Shown here in pieces: positions 1 to 9,266 of a DNA stretch of 64,000 nucleotides (the first letter of the stretch is position 1; each line of letters begins with the position of its first letter). The stretch comes from Afipia massiliensis (GTDB lineage Bacteria; Pseudomonadota; Alphaproteobacteria; Rhizobiales; Xanthobacteraceae). The notes under the pieces were generated by a model. That model was not told the origin of the DNA and ran no database searches. It saw only the letters and a list, made by a program, of their open reading frames with translations. Location: positions 434,001 through 498,000 of the forward strand of contig NZ_LBIA02000001.1 of NCBI RefSeq assembly GCF_001006325.2, in the 5' to 3' direction. The translations under genes were made by a program, and so were the position numbers.

Positions 1-198
1 CAGATCGAGACCTGAGCAGAATGAGTCTCCCGAACCGGTGATAGCCAAGATCCACACGTTGTCGTCCACTGCTGCAGCATCGACAGCTTCGACTATTCCC
101 CACGCTAGCCTTTGATTTATGGCGTTTTTCTTATCGGGGCGATTGAGGGTGATGGTTCTTACATGCCCGCTGTCTTTCACATGAAGAATATCGGTCAC
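1..198 (-). CDS. Enoyl-CoA hydratase/isomerase (crotonase) family protein, N-terminal part
   Basis: Only the first 66 codons are inside the window; the gene runs off the left edge. The translation begins MTDILHVKDSGHVRTITL and continues NRPDKKNAIN, the classic crotonase start, and reaches the oxyanion-hole segment SFCSGLDL. It starts at GTG, with AAGGAGA about 6 bases upstream, which supports this unusual start. Crotonases hydrate or isomerise enoyl-CoA thioesters. It is the last visible gene of the leftward catabolic operon, and its partner genes point to breakdown of an aromatic or branched acyl-CoA. The precise substrate is unknown. Confidence 0.85.
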   Translation of the reverse strand, partial: MTDILHVKDSGHVRTITLNRPDKKNAINQRLAWGIVEAVDAAAVDDNVWILAITGSGDSFCSGLDL

Positions 199-239
199 GT
201 GCTGTCTCCTTGTTTTTCGGATTCTGGATAAACACTAAG

Positions 240-1214
240 CTACGCAGCAATGTTCTTTAGGCGCGCGGTAATGATGTCATCGGCCTCACGCATGATACGA
301 TCAAGAAGCTCCTGGACTGTCGGAATGTCCTTGATGAGGCCCACGACCATTCCGCAACTCCAGCCCCCGGCGTCCATATCGCCGTCCTTCATGACTTTTG
401 GATAGACCCCCGCTACCTCTGGCGCTACATCGGCGAATGTAATTGCTTCGCCAAGTTGTTTCTCCTTGTCTAGGAGGCGCTGAACGCCAGCATTGGTGAG
501 GACGCGTTCGGTATTGCGCAACGGGCGCATGATAAGGCGCGTATCGAGCTCGGTTGCATTGAGGATTGCTTCCTTGACCCGCGGATGAACGGGCGCCTCT
601 TTCGTTGCAATAAACCGCGTCCCCATATTCATACCGTTGGCGCCCATAGCCAGTGCGGCTACCAGACTTCGTCCGTCTGCCATGCCGCCCGAAGCGACAA
701 ATGGGATCGTCAGTTCATCGGCCGCGCGTGGCAGTAGGATAAAGTTCGGCACGTCATCCTCACCGGGGTGCCCACCGCATTCAAATCCGTCGATGCTCAG
801 TGCATCCACTCCGATTGCCTGCGCCTTCAGCGCGTGCCGCACGGAGGTGCATTTATGTATGACCTTCACCTCTGCTTCTTTCAAAATCGGAAGCCATTTT
901 TGAGGATTATTGCCAGCTGTCTCGACGATCTCAATGCCGCCATCAATAATGGCGCGAATGTAACCTGGGTAATCAGGCGGCTTCACCGCAGGAAGAAACG
1001 TCAGATTGACGCCGAATGGCTTGTTGGTCATCTCGCGGCAACGGCGGATTTCCGCGGCTAGGTCGGCTGCGGTCGGCTGGGTCAACGACGTGATCAAGCC
1101 GAGACCACCCGCATTTGCTACGGCGGAAGCCATTTCCGCGAAACCTACATAGTGCATGCCACCTTGAATGATGGGGCGTTCGATGCCGAAAAGCTCAGTG
1201 ATACGAGTCTTCAT
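240..1214 (-). CDS. Nitronate monooxygenase / 2-nitropropane dioxygenase family flavoprotein
   Basis: 324 residues, full length for the FMN-dependent NPD/NMO TIM-barrel family. The start ERPIIQGGMHYVG is the usual N-terminal FMN-barrel strand. GFECGGHP at residues 143-150 is the family signature near the catalytic region, and VASGGMADG (173-181) followed by ANGMNMGTRF is the phosphate-binding part. The family oxidises alkyl nitronates, but many members in CoA-type catabolic operons have unknown substrates and may act as enoyl-CoA or quinone reductases. The start ATG is preceded by AAGGTCAGC. It follows the ABM monooxygenase gene by about 40 bp in the same operon. A paralogue lies at 34136-35107. 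Confidence 0.88.
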   Translation of the reverse strand: MKTRITELFGIERPIIQGGMHYVGFAEMASAVANAGGLGLITSLTQPTAADLAAEIRRCREMTNKPFGVNLTFLPAVKPPDYPGYIRAIIDGGIEIVETAGNNPQKWLPILKEAEVKVIHKCTSVRHALKAQAIGVDALSIDGFECGGHPGEDDVPNFILLPRAADELTIPFVASGGMADGRSLVAALAMGANGMNMGTRFIATKEAPVHPRVKEAILNATELDTRLIMRPLRNTERVLTNAGVQRLLDKEKQLGEAITFADVAPEVAGVYPKVMKDGDMDAGGWSCGMVVGLIKDIPTVQELLDRIMREADDIITARLKNIAA

Positions 1215-1253
1215 TGCTGACCTTGATGCTTAGAATTGAACGAAACCGTTGAA

Positions 1254-1553
1254 CTAGCGCTTTTCGACTTTCTCAGGCGTTATTATCTCGACCTTCACTG
1301 GGGCAGAGAAGCACTTCACAGCTATCCGCCCAAATGCGCGCATGTGATCTGATTTTGAATGGACCGGAAGACAGTCGGCGGAATCCCACTCTTCTACGAA
1401 AACCAGCTTGTTAGAATCGTCTACGCTCTCGTGAAGATCATACGCGACGCACCCCTCTTCCTTGCGCGTGGCCGAAATCGCCTCGCGCGCCGCTGCTATG
1501 AGCTCTGCCCGCATTTCCGGCTTCACCGTTAAAGTAGCGATCACGTAAACCAT
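1254..1553 (-). CDS. Antibiotic biosynthesis monooxygenase (ABM) domain protein, putative quinol monooxygenase
   Basis: 99 residues, a single ABM ferredoxin-like domain of the YgiN type. It starts MVYVIATLTVKPE and contains EEGCVAYDLHES and FVEEWDS, the conserved strands of this family. Such small cofactor-free or flavin-assisted enzymes oxidise quinols or polyketide phenols and act as dimers. AAGGAG lies about 7 bases before the ATG. It sits 11 bp after the SDR gene, so it is almost certainly co-transcribed. Together with the downstream flavoprotein it suggests an oxidised phenolic or quinone intermediate in the pathway, which is inference. Confidence 0.82.
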   Translation of the reverse strand: MVYVIATLTVKPEMRAELIAAAREAISATRKEEGCVAYDLHESVDDSNKLVFVEEWDSADCLPVHSKSDHMRAFGRIAVKCFSAPVKVEIITPEKVEKR

Positions 1554-1564
1554 CGTTAAACTCC

Positions 1565-2365
1565 TTATTTGCCCGACGCGTAGCGCGCCGCTGGCTTTCC
1601 GGTCACCAAGACCGACTTGTAGAATTTCTTGCGCGCGCTCTCAAATTCTGTCCATAACGCCGAATCCGCGAGCGTCGGAAACGTCACATTCTCCTTCATG
1701 TCGACTGCACGCATGGCTGTTTCGACCAAGGTGTCTGCCGTCATGAAAAGCTCTTCCGGAAAACCCGGTGATGACACGCCAGATGCTGCAAAGAACTCGC
1801 TCTTGACCGGTCCTGGCAGGATGGTCTGAACCGTGATGCCGCTTTCCGCATACTCCTGCTCAAGGGATCGTGAGAAATTTAGGACGTACGCTTTCGAGCC
1901 GCTGTAGGCAGCAGCAGTGACGGAAGGACCTAGCGCAATGACGGAGGCGATATTGACCAACAAGCCGTGACCGCGGGCCTTGAAGGCCGAAAGGGCCGCA
2001 AGCGATAACGTGGTCAATGCGAGCACGTTCACTTTGACAAGATTTTCGACGATGCTTACGTCAACCTTAGAGGTTGGCCCGAGTGCGCCAACGCCGGCAT
2101 TATTTACGAGGACGGAAATATCGCCACGCTCGGCAAATACATTCTGAACGCGGCGTAGATCTGCCTCATTCGCCAAATCGGCAACGATGGTTGTCACGTT
2201 GCTTCTGGAGTGCTCTTCGAGTGTGAAAGCCAGTTGCTCAAGCCGCTCCTTGCGCCGTGCAACCAAAATCAAGTCGTATCCTCGCTGCGATAGCTGTCGG
2301 GCATAAGCCAAGCCGATGCCAGAAGATGCGCCGGTTATGACTGCAGCGTGTCGAATGTCGCTCAT
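1565..2365 (-). CDS. SDR family NAD(P)-dependent oxidoreductase
   Basis: 266-residue classical short-chain dehydrogenase. The nucleotide-binding motif TGASSGIG is at residues 11-18, NNAG at 88-91, and the catalytic Ser141, Tyr154 and Lys158 are in place. The C-terminal part (ILPGPVKSEFF) resembles the DltE / ketoacyl reductase group. It probably oxidises or reduces a hydroxy/keto group on a CoA intermediate in the operon. The start ATG has AGAGGACC upstream. The gene lies 40 bp after the acyl-CoA ligase gene. Confidence 0.88.
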   Translation of the reverse strand: MSDIRHAAVITGASSGIGLAYARQLSQRGYDLILVARRKERLEQLAFTLEEHSRSNVTTIVADLANEADLRRVQNVFAERGDISVLVNNAGVGALGPTSKVDVSIVENLVKVNVLALTTLSLAALSAFKARGHGLLVNIASVIALGPSVTAAAYSGSKAYVLNFSRSLEQEYAESGITVQTILPGPVKSEFFAASGVSSPGFPEELFMTADTLVETAMRAVDMKENVTFPTLADSALWTEFESARKKFYKSVLVTGKPAARYASGK

Positions 2366-2405
2366 ACTGGTCCTCTCTAGACTGTGTTGCGAATTGTCGT
2401 GGTCG

Positions 2406-3962
2406 CTAATTCACGCGCCGCTCGTAGCCGCGCCAGTACTGCTCACGCAGCTCCCGCTTCAGCAGTTTTCCGGTTGGATTTCGTGGAAGGACATCGACAA
2501 ATTCGACAGATTTCGGAAGTTTGTATCCAGCCAGTCGCTCACGCGCGTATGCGATGATGGTTTCGGCGTCCACAGTGCTGCCGTTGCGGCGTATGACAAT
2601 TGCCTTTACGGCCTCGCCCCACTTTGGGTCGGGGACACCGATCACCGCAACATCCGCCACATCAGGTTGCCCGAAAAGCACGCTCTCGACTTCGGCGGGA
2701 TAGATGTTTTCCCCGCCTGAAACGATCATGTCTTTGACGCGGTCGTGGATAAACAAATAACCGCTTTGATCGAGATACCCCGCATCGCCTGTCGAGAACC
2801 AACCGTTGCGCAAAGCCTGCGCCGTATCCTTGTCGCGGCGCCAGTAGCCCTTCATGTTCTTGACGGTTCGGCAGACAATTTCACCGACCCGTCCCACTGG
2901 AAGCGCGTTGCCTGCTGCGTCCACAATGCGAATGTCGACACCATCGATTGGCTTTCCGCACGAACGGAGCAGTTGGGAGTCGGCGCGATCGTGATCGTCG
3001 ATGGACAGAACGGTTATGCCGCCCGTGGTCTCTGTGAGACCGTAGATCTGGATGAAGCCCGCGTCTTTGAAGGTCGTTACCGCTCTTTTTAGCAGATCAA
3101 GCGGTATGGGTGATGCGCCGTAAACGATCCGCCTTACACACGACAAATTAGCTTTGCCAATCAAAGGCTCGCTTAACAAAGCCAGGATCATCGCGGGCAC
3201 AAGGAAAGTGACCGTGATCCGCTCCGTTTGAATGGTCTTGATCACCTGTGCCGGCACGAAATCACGGATCAGAACGAACCGCAGTCCGCCGAGCAAACAG
3301 ATTAACCCGGTACCGCAACCCGCAATGTGAAACAGCGGCATTGCCACAAGGGCAATGTCTGATGATGACCAACCGCCCCATGACTTCAGTGTCTGGGGCA
3401 GCGAACCCAAGATGTTACGATTGGTCAGCTGGACGCCTTTGGGATGGCCGGTCGTGCCGCTGGTATAGAGTTGAAGACAGACATCATCAGCGTGGGCTTC
3501 AACCGCCGGATCATCGTCAGTTTGCTTGTCGCGCCACTGCCGATAGCTATTGTCGGTTGTTATGACACGTTCGACAGTCTTAAGTCCGGGGCCGGCCTTC
3601 TGGATAACGTCAACAAAGAGCTCTCCGATGAAGAGTACTTTTATCTCGGCATCGTTGATAACGTATTCTATCTCCGGCCCTGCGAGCCGGGCGTTTATTG
3701 GAACGATCACTGCATTTACTTTTGCAGCACCCAACCATATTTCGAAGAAGCAATCGGAGTTCTTATCAAGCACTCCGATGCGATCTCCCTGACCTATTCC
3801 GGCGGCACGCAAGCCGTTCGCGACCCGGCTGGACGCATCCTGCAGCTTGCCATAGGTGATATTTCTCCCCTCGTGGCTAATAGCGACAGCCTTCGGCCTG
3901 CGAGCTGCGTGAAATCGCGGAATTTCGGCAAGCGAACTCAACAGCGGATTTACATCCGACAT
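2406..3962 (-). CDS. Class I AMP-forming acyl-CoA ligase (fatty-acid/aromatic acid CoA ligase family)
   Basis: 518 residues, normal for the ANL superfamily. The P-loop YTSGTTGHPKG is at 166-176, the adenine-binding stretch IYGLTETTGG is in the middle, and the C-terminal hinge and catalytic lysine segment NPTGKLLKRELRE ends the protein. It activates a carboxylic acid to its CoA thioester through an acyl-AMP. A strong GGGGAGG precedes the ATG. It is one of two ligases in this operon (the other starts at 11228), so the pathway either has two acid entry points or makes a second acid after chain shortening. The substrate cannot be read from sequence alone. Confidence 0.9.
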   Translation of the reverse strand: MSDVNPLLSSLAEIPRFHAARRPKAVAISHEGRNITYGKLQDASSRVANGLRAAGIGQGDRIGVLDKNSDCFFEIWLGAAKVNAVIVPINARLAGPEIEYVINDAEIKVLFIGELFVDVIQKAGPGLKTVERVITTDNSYRQWRDKQTDDDPAVEAHADDVCLQLYTSGTTGHPKGVQLTNRNILGSLPQTLKSWGGWSSSDIALVAMPLFHIAGCGTGLICLLGGLRFVLIRDFVPAQVIKTIQTERITVTFLVPAMILALLSEPLIGKANLSCVRRIVYGASPIPLDLLKRAVTTFKDAGFIQIYGLTETTGGITVLSIDDHDRADSQLLRSCGKPIDGVDIRIVDAAGNALPVGRVGEIVCRTVKNMKGYWRRDKDTAQALRNGWFSTGDAGYLDQSGYLFIHDRVKDMIVSGGENIYPAEVESVLFGQPDVADVAVIGVPDPKWGEAVKAIVIRRNGSTVDAETIIAYARERLAGYKLPKSVEFVDVLPRNPTGKLLKRELREQYWRGYERRVN

Positions 3963-4038
3963 AATGGAAACCTCCCCTGAGAGCTCTTGTGCGGCTCTTT
4001 GAGTTTTGAAGTGAACGGTCGCTAGGAAAGTGAGGCTG

Positions 4039-4512
4039 CTAGGTCTCTAGCGGCTCCTGGAAGTAAGACACGCCGAGCCATTCTGCGATCACCGCGGGCT
4101 TATCGACGCCCTCGATCTCGACTGCGACTTCAGATTTCGACATGTATTCCTTTGGATTTCTCAGAGTCACTTCAATCAGCTTGAAGCGAGCGCGCACACG
4201 ACTGCCCGATTTAACCGGGGAGATAAACCGGATCTTGTCGAAGCCGTAGTTGACGCCCATGACCCTACCTTTGACGGCTGGAAGAGCGTCATACGTCATC
4301 GCGGCCAACATGGAGAGCGTGAGAAAACCGTGCGCCACCGTACCCCCAAAAGGGGTTTTGGCTGCCTTCTCCGGATCGACGTGAATGAATTGCCAATCCT
4401 CGGTAACGTCGGCAAATTTGTCGATGCGCTCCTGGGTTATGTCAAACCATCGCGACACACCGACCTCTTCTCCCTTTTTTGCGACGTATTCCTTGAATGT
4501 GAGCTCAGTCAT
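4039..4512 (-). CDS. MaoC family dehydratase (R-specific enoyl-CoA hydratase type)
   Basis: 157 residues with a single hot-dog domain. The start MTELTFKEYVAKKGEEVG is preferred because AGAGGTGG precedes it; a longer frame reaching 4584 would overlap the preceding gene. The hydratase-2 pattern DITQERIDKFADVTEDWQFIHVDPEKA, then GGTVAHGFLTLS, carries the Asp/His pair of MaoC enzymes. It should add water to a 2-enoyl-CoA. It lies between the substrate-binding protein and the ligase in one transcription unit. Confidence 0.88.
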   Translation of the reverse strand: MTELTFKEYVAKKGEEVGVSRWFDITQERIDKFADVTEDWQFIHVDPEKAAKTPFGGTVAHGFLTLSMLAAMTYDALPAVKGRVMGVNYGFDKIRFISPVKSGSRVRARFKLIEVTLRNPKEYMSKSEVAVEIEGVDKPAVIAEWLGVSYFQEPLET

Positions 4513-4541
4513 TGGAATTCCACCTCTACTGGTTGGAAGAA

Positions 4542-5762
4542 TTAGCGCTTTCGCGCGGTAAGCAAATCGCCGAACAGCTCCCAATGGGCCCCGGTGAACT
4601 TCATCATCTGCAGCTGTTCGAGCGGTGCGAAGTCGATGGAAGATGTCTTGATCTTGACGCCAGGAAGAAGGCCCTCCGGTTCCATTTCCAGATTCGCGGC
4701 CTGCTTCATGATGTTTTCGCGCGTGAGGTTGTCACTGCTTTGTTTGATGGTTTGCGCCGCTACCTGTGCAACCACATAGGCATACATGTTCAGTGAGTCA
4801 GCCTTGTTCGCGCCCGGCATGTACTTGTCCATGAACGCATGCCACTTCACGACCGCTGGATCCTTCGACCACTGCTGATCATTGACGTCCTTGAGATACG
4901 AAGCTCCCAGCACGCCTGTCGAGTTCTCGACGCCCGCCGGAATAAGTACGTTCACGATCGATGTCGCCGTGTTTGGAATGATCTGGATCGGTTTCCAGCC
5001 CAACTCACCTACCTTTTTGATGGCCTGGGCGACAAATTTGGGAGTCGCAATATAGAACACGACGTCAGGATTTGCCGCTTTCAACGATACAATGAGCGGC
5101 TCGATGGTTGGGGACGATGACTCGTAGGGAATGGCAGCAACAATCTGCTTGTCAGCCGCTGCGCCTAAGCTCTGCCGAAATCCTGCGAGGTAGTCTTTTC
5201 CAAAATCATCATTCTGATAGATGATTCCGATTTTCGCGTTGGGAAAGTTTTTCTGCAGATATTGGATGTAGATATCCGCCTCAGCCTGATAGTTATTGAG
5301 GAATCCCATCGTCCAAGGAAAATTCTTGGGGTCGTCCCACTTGTTTGCACCCGAGGTGAGGAACAGATGGGGAATTTTCCTGGCATTTAGGTATTTATGG
5401 ATCGCACTGTTTCCGGGCGTGCCTAACGGACTGAGAAGAAACAAAACCTCATCGCTTTCGACGAGCTTTCGAGCTTGCTCTACGGTCTTCGGAGGGCTGT
5501 AAGCGTCATCGTAAGAGATGTAGTTGATCTTACGGCCATTGATGCCGCCGTTGTCGTTGAGCATCTGAAAGTAAGCAGCTTGAGCCTTGGCGATTGTCGC
5601 ATAAGACGACGCGGGGCCGCTGTAAGGCGATATATTGCCAATCTTGATTTCGGTATCGCTGGCTCCAGTGTCATAGGCCTTCTGAGCACTGACATTACTC
5701 GCACACGTCAGTGTCATCATGGCAGCAACAATTGCTCCGAACGCGTAAGTTCGTCGTTCCAT
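4542..5762 (-). CDS. ABC transporter substrate-binding protein (branched-chain amino acid/aromatic acid type, LivK-like)
   Basis: 406 residues. The start MERRTYAFGAIVAAMM gives a clean Sec signal peptide cut near SNVSAQ; an upstream in-frame start at 5822 would spoil it. Mature protein motifs DTEIKIGNISPYSGPAS and NDNGGINGRKI are those of periplasmic type-I binding proteins of the HAAT family. It probably captures the aromatic or carboxylic substrate of this operon in the periplasm. No permease or ATPase subunits are in this window, so it either uses transporter parts encoded further left or elsewhere, or works as an orphan sensor. Confidence 0.88.
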   Translation of the reverse strand: MERRTYAFGAIVAAMMTLTCASNVSAQKAYDTGASDTEIKIGNISPYSGPASSYATIAKAQAAYFQMLNDNGGINGRKINYISYDDAYSPPKTVEQARKLVESDEVLFLLSPLGTPGNSAIHKYLNARKIPHLFLTSGANKWDDPKNFPWTMGFLNNYQAEADIYIQYLQKNFPNAKIGIIYQNDDFGKDYLAGFRQSLGAAADKQIVAAIPYESSSPTIEPLIVSLKAANPDVVFYIATPKFVAQAIKKVGELGWKPIQIIPNTATSIVNVLIPAGVENSTGVLGASYLKDVNDQQWSKDPAVVKWHAFMDKYMPGANKADSLNMYAYVVAQVAAQTIKQSSDNLTRENIMKQAANLEMEPEGLLPGVKIKTSSIDFAPLEQLQMMKFTGAHWELFGDLLTARKR

Positions 5763-5818
5763 TGGTTCCCCCGAGAGATATTCTATGTTTGATGAAAATT
5801 GACGGCGTGAGGACACCC

Positions 5819-6598
5819 TCAAACCGCGGTTAAGCCGCCGTCGACAGCTAAGATCTGACCGGTGATGTGTTTTCCGGCATCGCTTGCAAACAGAAGCGCG
5901 GCGCCCTTGAGATCTTCATCATCGCCAATACGGCGCAAAGGCACGCCTTCGGTGAGCTTCTCAACGCCTAGGGCCTTAATGGTACCGTGCGTCATCTTGG
6001 ACGGGAAAAATCCGGGAGCCAACGCGTTGACGGTGATGCCGTACTTGCCCCATTCGCCCGCGAGACCGCGGGTAAAGTTTACTACCGCGCCCTTGCTGGT
6101 GTTGTAGGCGATCGTCCCGGTAGGACCACGATTACCGCGGAGACCCGCAATGGATGCGAGATTGATCACGCGTCCGTACTTGTTCGGAATCATCGACTTC
6201 TTTGCGATGGCCTGCGAGAGCACGAACAGCGAGCGGATGTTAAGATTCATGACCTTATCCCACGCATCAACGGGATGATCTTCGGCAGGGGCGCCCCAGG
6301 ATGCGCCTGCGTTGTTGACAAGGATGTCGACCTTGCCAAGCTTGGCGATCGCCTCGTCGGTAAGTCGTGCAATATCTTGATCTTTTGAGTTATCGGCAGC
6401 GATCCACTCGACCTTCGCGCCTCTGTCTTTAAGATGCTTGGCAGCGGTCTCAAGGTCTTCGGCTTTGCGCGACGAAATCACGAGGCGCGCGCCTTGGTCG
6501 GCCAGTGCTTCAGCGATCTGCAAACCAAGGCCACGCGAAGCGCCGGTCACCAACGCTGTCTTTCCGGTCAGGTCGAAAGCTTTCATAGCTGAGTTCAT
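5819..6598 (-). CDS. SDR family oxidoreductase (FabG-like 3-oxoacyl reductase type)
   Basis: 259 residues. TGASRGLG at 18-25, NNAG at 95-98, Ser149, Tyr165 and Lys169 form a complete classical SDR active site, and the C-terminal TGQILAVDGGLTAV is the FabG-type ending. In a CoA pathway this enzyme most likely oxidises a 3-hydroxyacyl-CoA made by one of the hydratases. AAAGGAAC precedes the ATG at 6598; Met5 is a possible alternative start. Co-directional with and 28 bp after the acyl-CoA dehydrogenase gene. Confidence 0.88.
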   Translation of the reverse strand: MNSAMKAFDLTGKTALVTGASRGLGLQIAEALADQGARLVISSRKAEDLETAAKHLKDRGAKVEWIAADNSKDQDIARLTDEAIAKLGKVDILVNNAGASWGAPAEDHPVDAWDKVMNLNIRSLFVLSQAIAKKSMIPNKYGRVINLASIAGLRGNRGPTGTIAYNTSKGAVVNFTRGLAGEWGKYGITVNALAPGFFPSKMTHGTIKALGVEKLTEGVPLRRIGDDEDLKGAALLFASDAGKHITGQILAVDGGLTAV

Positions 6599-6626
6599 CG
6601 GTTGTTCCTTTCGATTTTCAGATTGT

Positions 6627-8435
6627 TCAAAGTGCAGCAGCGGCGAGGTCCATGAGCCCTCGCGAGCCTAGAGCTGCCCGTTCTAGAAAAGTTGAAGTCA
6701 TGGGAAGTTCGCGCTCCATCCAGTAGCGCGCGAGCACAAGCTTGCGCTCAAGAAACTCCCTATCTGCACGGTTGGCCTTGAGAAGATCGTGCGCAACGCG
6801 TGCGGCTCGGGCCCACATCAACCCAATGGAGACGACGCCGAATATGTTCAGGACGTCGTACGACGCGGCCGCAATGTCGTATGTCGAACCACTGTTCGCG
6901 CGTACCCATTCAACTGCAGCTTCAAGGTCTTTTGCTGCTTTTCGAAGCGCGTCCGATAGATCGTCCAGCCCTACTTCCTCGCAGCTTTCGATAGCTACCG
7001 TGATTTCGGACGCAAAGGCCTCGTAGGCCCGGCTGCCATCTGCCCCCAGCTTGCGCGCGACGAGGTCGTGCGCCTGGACGCCGTTCGCACCTTCGTAAAT
7101 CTGGTAAATGCGGGAGTCGCGGACAAACTGCTCAACGCCGTTATCCCGGATGTACCCATGGCCGCCATAAATCTGCACGGCAGCGTTAGTGCCGTCAAAA
7201 GCCCGATCGCTAAAATAGGCCTTGATGATCGGTGTCAAAAGCTGCGCAAGATCGCCTGCTCGACGTCGCTGATCTGGTTCTGAGGCGTTGCGTTGCTTCT
7301 CAATGAGAAGCGAGACCCATGATCCAAATGCCCTCGCACCCTCGTTGAACGCACGCTGCTTGATGAGCAAACGCCGAACATCGGGATAGGATATGATCGC
7401 ATGAGGCTGGTTTGAGCCTTTCGCGGGCTTTCCGGCTATACGCTCTTGCGCATATTGCGCCGAGTTCTGATAGGCCGCCTCCGAAACACCGAGCGCCGAG
7501 ATGCCGGTTCCGAGGCGGGCGCGGTTCATCATCAAAAACATGCCGCTCATGCCAGCCGCTGAGCTCGTCTTGCTTTCGGACTGGCTACCAAGCCGATGTG
7601 CTACCGCGTCTTCAAAATTGAGAACGCAGGTGGCGTTTCCCCTAATGCCCATTTTCTTCTCAACCGCGCCGACGGAAACGCCGTTACGGTGAGAGAGCCG
7701 CCCGCTATTCGGATCGATGTTCTGTTTTGATACCAGGAAGAAATTTACCGACGACAGATCGTCGACGAACTTGCCCTCGGCATTCGGCAGCTTTGCAAGG
7801 ACCAAGTGCACAATGTTGTCGGAAAGATCGTGATCCCCTCCGGATATGAAGATCTTCGTGCCAGTGATCTTGTAACTGCCGTCGGGCTGCTCGATCGCCT
7901 TGGTTTTCATCAACCGAAGATCGGTTCCGCAGTGGGGCTCGGTCAGGCACATGGTTCCCGTCCAAACACCGTCCACCATCTTCGGTATGATGTGCTCTAG
8001 CATCCAGGGCGCGCCCGTCACTTCAAGAGTCGACAGCGCGGCATTTGTGAGTCCGGAATACAAGGCAAGCGCTGCATTTGAACCGACAGCGATTTCGCCC
8101 GCGGCCATTCCGATCAAACCGGGCAACCCCGCCCCGCCAAATCGTTCAGGCGAAGCGAGCTTGTTCCATCCCGCTTCGCAGTATTGTTTGTAAGCCTCGG
8201 CAAACCCTTTCGGCGTCCGCACAGCCCCGTTTTCCAGGCGACACCCCTCCTCGTCGCCGCTTTGGTTTAGGGGTTGCCATTTATCTTCACAGAACTGGGC
8301 AATGCCTTCCAAAACGGGACGGGTCAGATCGTTCGTGAGCTCGGAAAAACCGGCCAGATCCTTGAGGTCCTGCACGCGTAGGAGATCGTGCAGAACGAAC
8401 AAGTAATCTTCGACAGGCGCTTTATAGATTGGCAT
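6627..8435 (-). CDS. Acyl-CoA dehydrogenase with C-terminal extension domain
   Basis: 602 residues, the long form of acyl-CoA dehydrogenase (about 200 residues beyond the usual 380-400). The FAD/substrate motif CLTEPHCGTDL, the FAD-binding KIFISGGDHDL and the C-terminal EGANGVQAHDLVARKL are conserved. Long ACADs of this kind act on bulky, often aromatic or methylthio-substituted acyl-CoAs. It overlaps nothing and begins 5 bp after the crotonase stop. A closely related long ACAD is encoded at 32345-34129; both start with M-x-Y-x-A-P and share the same architecture. Confidence 0.92.
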   Translation of the reverse strand: MPIYKAPVEDYLFVLHDLLRVQDLKDLAGFSELTNDLTRPVLEGIAQFCEDKWQPLNQSGDEEGCRLENGAVRTPKGFAEAYKQYCEAGWNKLASPERFGGAGLPGLIGMAAGEIAVGSNAALALYSGLTNAALSTLEVTGAPWMLEHIIPKMVDGVWTGTMCLTEPHCGTDLRLMKTKAIEQPDGSYKITGTKIFISGGDHDLSDNIVHLVLAKLPNAEGKFVDDLSSVNFFLVSKQNIDPNSGRLSHRNGVSVGAVEKKMGIRGNATCVLNFEDAVAHRLGSQSESKTSSAAGMSGMFLMMNRARLGTGISALGVSEAAYQNSAQYAQERIAGKPAKGSNQPHAIISYPDVRRLLIKQRAFNEGARAFGSWVSLLIEKQRNASEPDQRRRAGDLAQLLTPIIKAYFSDRAFDGTNAAVQIYGGHGYIRDNGVEQFVRDSRIYQIYEGANGVQAHDLVARKLGADGSRAYEAFASEITVAIESCEEVGLDDLSDALRKAAKDLEAAVEWVRANSGSTYDIAAASYDVLNIFGVVSIGLMWARAARVAHDLLKANRADREFLERKLVLARYWMERELPMTSTFLERAALGSRGLMDLAAAAL

Positions 8436-8440
8436 TGCGC

Positions 8441-9232
8441 TTAGCGTCCCTTGAACACGGCCTTGCGGCGCTCGACGAAGGATTGAATGCCCTCCTTCAT
8501 GTCCTCGCTGCTCATCACGCGATCGCGAATGTGCGGGATGATGTCGATTGAAGCTCTCTCGCCCGACTCAATGAACTTGAGTGCCGCCTGCTTGGTGATC
8601 TGAATGCCGATCGGCGCGTTCTTCGCAATTATCTGCGCGATCTCCATTGCCCTTTCGATCTGCTTTCCAGCCGGGACGACTTCCTGCACCAGACCAATCT
8701 TGAGAGCGCGATCAGCCTTGAACTCGTCGCACAGGAAAAGATGGTACATCGCATCACCCCAGCCCATCCGCGTAAGGTAGCGGAAATGGGCGCCGCCGAG
8801 CGGCGCGATGCCGCGCTTCGATTCCATCTGGCAGAAACGGGAGTTGTCGGCGGCAATAACGATGTCGCCAGCCAGCGAGATCTCAATGCCGATCGTGAAG
8901 ACAATGCCCTGAACGGCAGTGACAATCGGCTTCCGGCAGCGGCTCTTCAATCCGAAGGGATCGATGTTGCCATCCGGCAGGGGCTTTACCGTCGCCTTGG
9001 GTCCGAAAAACTTCGGCATATCCAAACCGGCCGTGAAGTCATCGCCATTTGCGCAGAGCAATCCGACCCATAGGTTTTCATCGCGGTCCAGAAGCGTCAT
9101 AGCGTCGGACAGTTCGCGCATCATTTCGGGGCTGAACGCGTTCTTCTTTGCCGCGTTATCGATGACGATCTTTAAAACGTTGCCGTGCGTTTCGTGATAA
9201 ACGCGACCGACTTTTTCTTCATTCTCAGCCAT
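8441..9232 (-). CDS. Enoyl-CoA hydratase/isomerase (crotonase) family protein
   Basis: 263 residues from MAENEEKVGRVYHE, which is preceded by AAGGAG; a longer frame to 9349 has no ribosome binding site and would run into the ligase gene. IDNAAKKNAFSPEMM and ANGDDFTAGLDM are the CoA-binding and oxyanion-hole segments, and FCQMESKRGIAPLGG is the second oxyanion region. Placed directly after the feruloyl-CoA synthetase-like gene, it could be the hydratase (or hydratase/aldolase) acting on the CoA ester, as in ferulate catabolism. That specificity is inference. Confidence 0.88.
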   Translation of the reverse strand: MAENEEKVGRVYHETHGNVLKIVIDNAAKKNAFSPEMMRELSDAMTLLDRDENLWVGLLCANGDDFTAGLDMPKFFGPKATVKPLPDGNIDPFGLKSRCRKPIVTAVQGIVFTIGIEISLAGDIVIAADNSRFCQMESKRGIAPLGGAHFRYLTRMGWGDAMYHLFLCDEFKADRALKIGLVQEVVPAGKQIERAMEIAQIIAKNAPIGIQITKQAALKFIESGERASIDIIPHIRDRVMSSEDMKEGIQSFVERRKAVFKGR

Positions 9233-9266
9233 GGAGAGCTCCTTAGTCCCGCTGTTGCGGTGTGGG

